NCBI RefSeq assembly: GCF_963676685.1
Contig: NC_092351.1
Coordinates: 39,236,733-39,300,732, forward strand
From: Mytilus edulis
Lineage: Eukaryota; Mollusca; Bivalvia; Mytilida; Mytilidae
DNA length: 64,000 nt
Direction of reading: 5' to 3'
Below the pieces are notes generated by a model, which searched no databases, was not told the origin of the DNA, and saw only the letters and a list, made by a program, of their open reading frames with translations. This document shows, piece by piece, positions 59,801 to 64,000 of the stretch (its first letter is position 1; each line of letters starts with the position of its first letter). Both the position numbers and the translations under genes were made by a program.

Positions 59801-61798
59801 TAAATAAATGAGATGCAAAAAGTCGTGATCAAAATTCATATTTTATTATTTTTATTAGAACGAAGGTTAAATATAGTGTAGTATCTTTTGTGTCCATTTG
59901 TATTAAATTTCCACAAGATATCAGCGCAACGTTTAATTCCTCTTTTCTTGGGAGACGTATTTTTACGCGTTTACCATGTTGGAATTCGTGAAAAACGCGA
60001 AATAGGACGTTATAATTTGACGTTTTGTCATTGCTAGAAACAACGTCATAGAGCTTTTATGTCACTACCAAGTTGCGTTAGTTGATGCGCATAAACAATA
60101 GGCTGTTTGGTCTTTAAACTATTAATATGATCAAACTAACCGAAAATAGGGAAAAATTGGACTAAAATAAAAATTGAACGAATGACTCTTTTCGGCAGCG
60201 TACATCAACGGAATGTAACGAATGGACTATTCGGGTTACTTCGCACGTATAAACGATAAAAACTTGTCTGTTCGTAGTTCTCCGTGAACACGAAAATGAC
60301 CGATAAGTGTCAGTGATTTGATCGATCACATGCGGAGAATCAACTTCCATGCCAGATATTGAACCAATTAACAAGTTATTGAAAGATGGGTGGTAACGCA
60401 GATGAAACCTTTGAAGTGACGACGATGTTATTCCTTTCAATATTACTTCCATGATTTAGTCAAAATCGATTTTGAAGACTGTTCCCACAATAAGGAGAAG
60501 TATCCAGATAAATTATATTGACAACTATACATGACTTAGCTGTTTCTACCAACTTTTCTTGAAGTCTGATATACATGAAAAATAAGAAAATGTGTCTGTA
60601 GGACACCATGCTTTATTATCACATCTCTTGGTTCTATGAACCATAAAATCTGGGTCAAACTGTGAACCATGTAATCTGGGTCAAAAACATTAATTGGAAA
60701 ATATTCTAATATGATCACAAACTACTTGGTAAACTACCAAAAATAATTTTAAACTGATGGGTGACTGAAAGTTTAATATCCCTATTAGACTATGAAAAAA
60801 AAAGTGTGTGCGGTAAATATTTTACCTGAGCTATTGCGTAGTCTGATGCACATGCTGCCTGTAATCCTTCTACACCACTTATACCTACTCCTACATGAGC
60901 TGCCTACAATATAAAAGCAGAGTCAAAGGTTAAAAGTCACTGAATTCAATATTAAGTATATACATTAAATGTTAATAAGTTGAATAAAATATGCAACAAA
61001 TTTAAGCTGATATACTTTAAACCTGTCAATTTAATATTCATATAATATGTCACCAAAACTAAACACATAAAATAATTTAATGATAAAAAAATTGTGACTC
61101 ATTAATATATATGCCCCAAATGATCACTTGGACAGATGTATATTAAGAAATATATTAAAATCAGTTGTATATCTTCAATCAAATGTAAAATGCTTGACTT
61201 TTTACTATAAATAAGTAAACTGTCAAATCCCTAATTATAGAATTAAATAATTTTACCTGAATCATACCAACATCATTAGCCCCATCACCTATGGCTAATG
61301 TGATGGCTTTAACTGATTTTTTGACTAGTTCTACTATTTCTGCTTTCTGTAAAGGTGATACCCTGAAAGAAAAAGAAAAAAGTTTTGGTGTTCCACTTTC
61401 AATGAAAAACTTTAAAGTTATTATTATTACAGCTGTACCCATAAATAAATTCACAAGTCATTTTATAATAAAAAATTCTCTTTATTTAGGACTCAAAATT
61501 AATAGCATTTGCAGTTATTCTCAGTTAAAAGATACCATTACCAGTTTTCCATGTCAACTAACATTGATATTCAAGTGTGCTTGATCAACAGTCATTTGAT
61601 AGTACGGATATATATCTACCTACAACAGATCACAGCCTTAGAAGATCTAGCTGTCTAGAAAATCTTGTCTACAGCAACATGATCAAGTCATGTGACAATA
61701 AGGATTTATACCTACCTACAACAGATTACAGCCTTACAAGATCTAGCGATGTCTAGAAAATCTTGTCTACAGTCACATGACAAACCATACTTCAAACT
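29813..61798 (-). CDS. P4-ATPase phospholipid flippase, ATP8A-like, 3' part (16 exon positions)
   Basis: Integral membrane ATPase that moves aminophospholipids (PS/PE in the ATP8A group) to the cytosolic leaflet. Reading on the minus strand, 16 exon positions from 61798 to 29813 join in phase to 423 residues plus TGA. Order: end of P domain ([16 protein letters not shown], then the Mg-binding [11 protein letters not shown]), [28 protein letters not shown]5 with SFYKN, M6 with [12 protein letters not shown]7-M10, a cytosolic tail ([27 protein letters not shown]), a Pro/Ser-rich stretch and the C-terminal regulatory GYAFSQ motif, ending KEKPEGL. GYAFS is known as part of the autoinhibitory tail of ATP8A proteins, which supports class 8A over 8B. 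The N- and A-domain exons lie beyond 64000. Alternative exons occur at M5-M6 and a 21-bp microexon in the tail. ATP8A1-like versus ATP8A2-like cannot be told. Confidence 0.93.
30271..34769. mobile_element. Giant inverted-repeat (foldback) element of ~163-bp units, 4.5 kb
   Basis: The outer ends are perfect inverted repeats over at least 26 bp (CCGGTGTCATATGGTATTTT and on into GAACCCC). Inside, about 163-bp units run in one orientation from ~30690 to ~31635 and in the opposite orientation from ~31709 to ~34560 (about 18 units), around a ~72-bp unrelated centre. Each unit contains CCATGGTATTTTGACCCCCC, then TGCGGTATATTGAACCCCCT and an AT-rich ~115-bp part. No protein is encoded. It lies in the flippase intron between w15 and w16. 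No target duplication was identified. Confidence 0.85.
36152..36195 (-). CDS. Flippase exon w15 (GYAFSQ regulatory motif)
   Basis: [15 protein letters not shown], 44 bp, acceptor TTTCTTTCAG, donor GTGAGT. GYAFS is the conserved tail motif of ATP8A. Confidence 0.92.
36765..37870 (+). mobile_element. Non-autonomous element with ~147-bp units and terminal hairpin
   Basis: Begins AAGAGTGCACACGCTGAAAT. Contains six units with CTGAACCATGAAAATGAGGT and CAAGGTCA at about 147-bp spacing, then a (GCC)n tract at 37788-37816. It ends in a hairpin GTCGAGC (37832) / GCTCGAC (37866) with inner CTGCAAC / GTTGCAG. Family known to me from bivalves. Intronic. Confidence 0.7.
39440..39545 (+). repeat. Two-unit ~55-bp tandem duplication
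   Basis: GGTTTACAGGG..AGTAGTTTTATCATA.ATCTCTTTAA occurs twice side by side. Confidence 0.65.
40188..40208 (-). CDS. Flippase exon w14, 21-bp microexon (PPSPTPS)
   Basis: Bounded by acceptor AATTTTCAAACAG and donor GTAAGT. It enters and leaves in phase 1, so inclusion adds seven residues (PPSPTPS) between DQP and HGYAFS while skipping keeps the frame (DQP-HGYAFS). It adds a proline-directed Ser/Thr cluster next to the autoregulatory motif. Alternative use is inferred. Confidence 0.75.
40387..40540 (-). repeat. 3' fragment of the TATACGACC element, reverse orientation
   Basis: On the minus strand TTCAGGGTTGGACCTCTGTG then GTCGTATCCAGCTGCA matches 13360-13395, and the preceding ~130 bp (ATTACAATCCAAATTCAG) match 13295-13320. 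Confidence 0.65.
40544..40744. mobile_element. ~201-bp MITE with TACTGTA / TACAGTA ends
   Basis: Terminal TACTGTA (40544) and TACAGTA (40744) with inner CATGGAGGATTTAATTTCG and a related inverted AATCTCCATGAAATCTTA. Intronic, non-coding. Confidence 0.55.
41980..42200. mobile_element. ~221-bp MITE (TGTAAA.TCAGAAATTATTGC ends), copy 1
   Basis: Left TAATGTAAAGTCAGAAATTA and right TAATTTCTGAATTTACAGTA are near-perfect inverted repeats. Same family as 47513-47731. Confidence 0.7.
42479..42558 (-). CDS. Flippase exon w13 (tail)
   Basis: [20 protein letters not shown] then PGPDQP, ending in phase 1. LTERAQLL-like segments occur at this place in vertebrate ATP8A. Confidence 0.9.
42645..42922. mobile_element. 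PIF/Harbinger-like MITE, 278 bp, with TAA target duplication
   Basis: GGCCAGGATTTTTTAATTTG at the left and GGCCCAGGGTTTTTTAATTT at the right (reverse complement) are flanked by TAA at 42642-42644 and 42923-42925. The interior holds a fragment of another dispersed repeat (GGATGCCCCACTCGCACTAT, ATGGACCGTAAAATTGGGGT). Confidence 0.8.
43089..43190 (-). CDS. Flippase exon w12 (cytosolic tail)
   Basis: [20 protein letters not shown] then [13 protein letters not shown]. Phase requires the donor GTAGGT at 43088; reading on would give AAG TAG, so a retained intron would end the protein here. Confidence 0.88.
43635..43723 (-). CDS. Flippase exon w11 (M10)
   Basis: [20 protein letters not shown] then CLIRDIAWK plus two bases. 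Acceptor GTATTGTAG, donor GTGAGT. The intron before it holds the 56-bp minisatellite. Confidence 0.93.
43968..46130. repeat. 56-bp minisatellite, about 39 units, in a flippase intron
   Basis: The unit CTATACTTGTACAGATTTTG, TGTCATGGATAGATACCCCA, TATCCTTTGCTTTTTG recurs head to tail with very little divergence. A 50-bp form lacking TTGTGT (AGATTCATGG) appears periodically, and marker variants (TCATGG, TCCTGG, TTATGG, GTAAAG, ATAGCC) recur in the same order in several blocks. It lies between exons w10 and w11, starting about 240 bp from w11 and ending 84 bp from w10. Confidence 0.93.
46214..46321 (-). CDS. Flippase exon w10 (M9)
   Basis: [20 protein letters not shown] then [16 protein letters not shown], 108 bp, phase 0. 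Acceptor CTTTTTCAG, donor GTGAGT. Confidence 0.93.
46611..46667 (-). CDS. Flippase exon w9 (M8)
   Basis: [19 protein letters not shown], 57 bp, phase 0. Acceptor CTATTTCAG, donor GTAAGT. Confidence 0.93.
47513..47731. mobile_element. 219-bp MITE (TACTGTAAATTCAGAAATTA ends), copy 2
   Basis: TACTGTAAATTCAGAAATTA at the left, ATTTCTGAATTTACAGTA at the right. Intronic. Confidence 0.72.
47794..47855 (-). CDS. Flippase exon w8
   Basis: [20 protein letters not shown] then T. The first codon is split (G/AT). Acceptor CATATTTCAG, donor GTAAGT. Confidence 0.92.
47860..50680. other. Flippase intron w7-w8, part without genes
   Basis: No exon seen. Holds GGGGTCACCGAC motifs near 48273 and 48616, short repeats rich in TTGGGGTTTTT (49160-49310), and a run of about 18 C at 50533-50550. 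Confidence 0.45.
50685..51115 (+). repeat. TATACGACC-family 5' portion
   Basis: TTTTATACGACCCCAAAAAA, a (GTCGTC)n-like tract, then two to three GGTCCCAACCGATTAGGAAT-type ~150-bp units. Same family as 11875 and 6150. Confidence 0.7.
52495..52635 (-). repeat. Dispersed ACTCCGAGG repeat, reverse orientation
   Basis: TGTACTAAGTCAGGAATATG, GTGTTTGAGCTTTTGATTTT and GTTTTGAATTTTTCTTTGAG are the reverse complement of the family at 24825-25000. Confidence 0.6.
52757..52895. mobile_element. MITE with GTGGCGGATCCAGA / CTGGATCTGCC ends
   Basis: CAGTGGCGGATCCAGAACTT at the left and CTCTGGATCTGCCTATG at the right, with the GC-rich centre GGGGGGCCTGGGCCCCCC. A widespread animal MITE type. It lies about 40 bp from exon w7. 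Confidence 0.6.
52937..53015 (-). CDS. Flippase exon w7 (M7)
   Basis: [20 protein letters not shown] then VLSLKH plus one base. Acceptor ATGTTTACAG, donor GTAAGT. Confidence 0.92.
53137..53345 (+). repeat. GATTGATTGATTGGTGTTAAACACC repeat
   Basis: (GATT)n followed by TAAACACCACTTTCAGCACT and ATTGTGCTATTT. It has a box-like GATTCAAACACGC near its end, which could be a tRNA-derived remnant in reverse. A 5' fragment lies at 55370-55445. Confidence 0.6.
53442..53564 (-). CDS. Flippase exon w6 (M6 and following loop)
   Basis: [20 protein letters not shown] then [20 protein letters not shown] and K, 123 bp, phase 0. Its last bases and donor are tandemly duplicated 29 bp downstream. Confidence 0.94.
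54089..54163 (-). CDS. Flippase exon w5b (alternative M5-M6 exon, second of pair)
   Basis: [20 protein letters not shown] then GFYNV. 75 bp, phase 0 at both ends, acceptor CTCCCACAG, donor GTATGT. Closer than w5a to the vertebrate ATP8A sequence as I recall it. Confidence 0.9.
55247..55321 (-). CDS. Flippase exon w5a (alternative M5-M6 exon, first of pair)
   Basis: [20 protein letters not shown] then SFYNV. 75 bp, phase 0 at both ends, acceptor GTGTTTCAG, donor GTATGG. Homologous to w5b and expected to be used instead of it. Confidence 0.88.
55370..55445 (+). repeat. GATTGATTGG repeat, 5' fragment
   Basis: TTGATTGATTGGTTGGTTGT then TAACACCACTTTCAACACTA matches 53137-53190. Confidence 0.55.
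56168..56278 (-). CDS. Flippase exon w4 (start of M5)
   Basis: [20 protein letters not shown] then [17 protein letters not shown], 111 bp, phase 0. The YKN in M5 carries the lysine conserved in ATP8A. Confidence 0.94.
56280..58240. other. Flippase intron w3-w4, part without genes
   Basis: No exon seen. Holds two GTCACCGAC motifs (57549 and 57915). Confidence 0.4.
58245..58410 (+). repeat. Dispersed AATAAAGGCAACAGT repeat, copy 3
   Basis: AAATAAAGGCAACAGTAGTA, TACCGCTGTTCAAAACTCAT, GAGGGAAACGCATTAAATAT and GGAGAACAACGACACAAAAC. Best preserved of the three copies. Confidence 0.78.
59480..59660 (+). repeat. Dispersed repeat, 3' portion (GGACGGACGGACGAAC)
   Basis: AACATGTGTACTAAGTTT, GGACTTCAACTTCATCAAAA, CTACCTTGACCAAAAACTTT and ACCTGGACGGACGGACGAAC. 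The upstream part of the same family is the fragment inside the MITE at 42645-42922. Confidence 0.65.
59698..59825 (+). repeat. Two-unit ~63-bp tandem duplication
   Basis: ATCGGCGCAAAT..AAGACAAAATCTA..GTGAAAGAAT..AAATGA.ATGCA occurs twice. Confidence 0.65.
60826..60903 (-). CDS. Flippase exon w3
   Basis: [20 protein letters not shown] then DYAIAQ, 78 bp, phase 0. Most P4-ATPases I know have Thr at the first position ([10 protein letters not shown]); here it is Ala. Confidence 0.93.
61257..61362 (-). CDS. Flippase exon w2 (GDGAND motif)
   Basis: [20 protein letters not shown] then [15 protein letters not shown]. Acceptor TTTCTTTCAG, donor GTAAAA. Confidence 0.95.
61605..61672 (-). pseudogene. 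Partial duplicate of flippase exon w1
   Basis: On the minus strand CTGTAGACAAGATTTTCTAG and GGCTGTGATCTGTTGTAG repeat the 3' half of exon w1, including a GTAGAT donor-like site. A 4-bp deletion (CTAGACAGCTAGATC against CTAGACATCGCTAGATC plus other changes) shifts the frame. It lies about 107 bp downstream of the real exon and lacks its first half. Confidence 0.7.
61716..61798 (-). CDS. Flippase exon w1 (first in window; end of P domain)
   Basis: [20 protein letters not shown] then CKAVICC, ending in phase 2 (AG/G gives Arg). Acceptor CTTTTCCAG, donor GTAGGT. A partial duplicate lies next to it at 61605-61672. Confidence 0.9.
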
Positions 61799-61996
61799 CT
61801 GGAAAAGAGATGAACAAAAATAATAATTTATTTCAATTACAAGTTGTTTAATCCTTTTGATATCAATTAGATTTGAAATTCTTCAGTTATAAAACATTTC
61901 ATACAAGCAATATGCATTACCATACAAAATAACATGATAATATCAGTCTTTAAACATTATGAAAACAGGAGGTCAACAAAGCTTTCCCTCAATAAT

Positions 61997-62269
61997 TTAC
62001 AGCCGATTGCATTGAGTATGTAGTAAAAGGTAATATCTTTGGTAAGCTTGCTTGCTAGCTGAACCATGAAGTCATTATTTTGTAAGGTTTACTACCCTCC
62101 TTTCTAAGTAGTCTAGTCCCACAGACAGATAGGTTGGTTATCTGTCAGACTAGTTTACTCTTAAAGGAAGGTAGTTTACCTAACCTTATAACAACTTCAC
62201 GGTTCAGCTAGCAAGCAAGATCACCAAAGATATTACCTTTTACTACATACTCAATGCAATGGTCTGTAA
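61997..62269. mobile_element. 273-bp foldback MITE (TTACAG / CTGTAA ends)
   Basis: Near-perfect inverted arms of about 65 bp: TTACAGCCGATTGCATTGAG, TATGTAGTAAAAGGTAATAT and CTTGCTTGCTAGCTGAACC, repeated in reverse at the right end. The centre is also partly palindromic. It lies upstream of exon w1 (intronic). Confidence 0.82.
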
Positions 62270-62814
62270 TTGTTAACAAAGATTCCTTAAGGTTGTAGAA
62301 TTTTCATTTTTATAAATGATTGGAAACCAACTCATTGACTGGATTGATTGTATTGTTATATCAAAAGAAGTTATTAACTGGTGTCTACTGCAATGTTAAA
62401 TTATTTAACAATTGAAAAGAGACAATAAGTTCTCATTTTATATACAAATAGATATCTTATTAATTATATAAATAAAACATTTAAGAAGAGTTTTTATATG
62501 AAAAAATACATTACATTAATCAAATTAATTAAATAAATACAAAATACAATGAAATATCATTACAAAACTTCAGCAAATAACATTAAAATGGACAAAATAT
62601 AAAAAAATACTAGAATTACTATAACTATTTCTGTTTGCATGCTTCCACATTCCCCTATGATAATTAAGGTATTATTAAACATTTTTAAAGATTAAAATCC
62701 AATCAGGCATATGTCTCAAACCACTTTTTTTCTTACAATAAACTGTATTTACTGTTGTGCCCTAATTAAAACTTGTGTTTGAAAATATTCTTATAAAATT
62801 GAGACGTCTGCATG

Positions 62815-63422
62815 TGTTTCGGTGCATTACGTTTGCGCGCATCACCATTACATTTGCGCGCAAAAATCATTACGTTTGCGCACAGCTTTTGCTTACATTT
62901 GCGCACATTTTTTTGACAGGTAAACTCAGGTAAAATACAGGTCATAATACTTATTTGTTTATCAATTTGTTCAATTATTTACAATTATCAGTACCTCTTC
63001 CGTTAGTCTAAGTCTCTTCTTAGGCAGGGAAAAAAGGTGATAAAGCCGCATATTTTCTTCGATTTTCAGATACAATTCAAAAGTCAAAGGTGTAGACAAA
63101 AGTTTAAAAAATCTGTGACATAGCCCATTTATCATAACTTGAACTTAAGATATAACGGGGTTTTAAATTGATTTTAGAATTCAATATGAACAATACATAA
63201 TTTGAATTTTGAACTATTTTCAAAATTAATAATTGATAGTCATATCTAGCTATTATGAAAATACCAATAAAGTAAAGTCATTTATAATTTAATATATATG
63301 AATAATTATTTTTACCTGAGATTACCTGTAAAATGAATGCGCGCAAATGTAATCAAAAGCTGCGCGCAAACGTAAAATATTTTAATCCCTAAATGCCCGC
63401 AAACGTAGTGCGCCCATGTGTT
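62815..63422. mobile_element. ~600-bp foldback with arrays of TTACGTTTGCGC in its arms
   Basis: The left arm (62815-62945) has five copies of TTACRTTTGCGCR, then GACAGGTAAACTCAGGTAAA. The right arm (63310-63422) has the same parts in reverse order and orientation (TTACCTGAGATTACCTGTAA, then four GCGCAAACGTAA-like motifs). The arms are GC-rich and CpG-dense, the middle AT-rich and non-coding. Confidence 0.78.
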
Positions 63423-64000
63423 TAATATCTCTTCATGTTTGACAATGTAAAAATATCTATGATTAGCTAGATGGACATCTTCATAAAAGAATATTAAAAA
63501 ATACCATGTACTAAACATTTGGCCGTTTTAGAATTTTTAGCATAGGTCCATTAATTAAAGGCAAATTTTAAGCCTGATCTGACCCTGAAATAAATGTTAT
63601 TAAGTAATCATGCAATATTCAAAGTCACCCTAACCCTTGCCATACTGCTTGTATTTCATATAAAATTTATAGAGATTTTACAATGTTTCTGGAATATGTG
63701 ATTTTGCTTGCTGGTCTTATTTAAAGCAGACATTCTAAAAGTCTAAAATATCAAACAAGCGATATAAAGGTTCATGTATGGCAAAAGTAATTGGTTTCTA
63801 GAAATATGTATCTGTTTAATCTATACATTATTTCCTAATCTAAAGGATAAGAAATGATTAATACTCTTTGGGAAAATGGCATGCATTTTTTTCTTTAGGG
63901 AAGGGAAGGCATGTTCTTTAAGAACAGATATAAAAGTAACACAATATGACACTTCAAAATACAAACAAACAGAAAAAAAATTTAATATAACAATATTAAA
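63423..64000. other. Right edge, no exon recognised
   Basis: AT-rich. The next upstream flippase exon (preceding SLKYGL) is not visible on the minus strand and should lie beyond the window. Confidence 0.45.

Noticed and set aside
61179-61454. 91-codon minus-strand open frame taken as a complete small protein
   Set aside because: Only the middle is exon w2 of the flippase; both ends are intron.

Overview
The window is eukaryotic, AT-rich genomic DNA from a mollusc, most likely a mussel (Mytilus-type bivalve). The evidence is spliced genes with GT-AG introns, many animal-type protein families, and dense dispersed repeats that I recognise from memory as typical of mussel genomes. No prokaryotic genes, operons or CRISPR arrays are present. 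Most open frames longer than 60 codons are repeat-derived or antisense shadows; the real genes are made of short exons.

Region 1 (1-11.7 kb, + strand): a tandem segmental duplication of about 6 kb. Each unit carries a complete four-exon HMGB-type chromatin gene (two HMG boxes plus an acidic tail, 205 aa). The two predicted proteins differ at only two residues, and the introns and 3' flanks are also nearly identical. Indels between the copies reveal individual events, including a 413-bp PIF/Harbinger-like MITE with a clean empty site in the other copy.

Region 2 (11.4-20.2 kb): nested mussel-type repeats and, on the minus strand, a decayed coding relic (16.2-17.5 kb) with coiled-coil remnants, a GDASL-type coding minisatellite and a Cys/His-rich PHD-like segment.

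Region 3 (20.3-25.2 kb, + strand): a compact gene for a secreted short-chain collagen C4-like protein (three exons, about 230 aa). A decayed fragment of a sister copy lies 3.7 kb downstream.

Region 4 (29.8-61.8 kb, - strand): the 3' part of a class 8A P4-ATPase (phospholipid flippase) gene, from the end of the P domain (DGAND motif) through M5-M10 to the C-terminal regulatory GYAFS segment. All 16 exon positions are in consistent phase and encode 423 residues in this window; the 5' part lies beyond the right edge. Two adjacent 75-bp exons encode alternative versions of the M5-M6 hairpin, and a 21-bp microexon sits in the C-terminal tail. Its introns hold most of the notable repeats: a 4.5-kb giant inverted-repeat element built of about 163-bp units, a 56-bp minisatellite of about 39 units with higher-order structure, several MITEs, and a TTACGTTTGCGC foldback upstream of the first visible exon.

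The three genes are functionally unrelated (chromatin, secreted recognition-type protein, membrane lipid asymmetry). Their joint interest lies in gene duplication, exon duplication and repeat architecture. All names come from reading translated sequence; no database search was possible.
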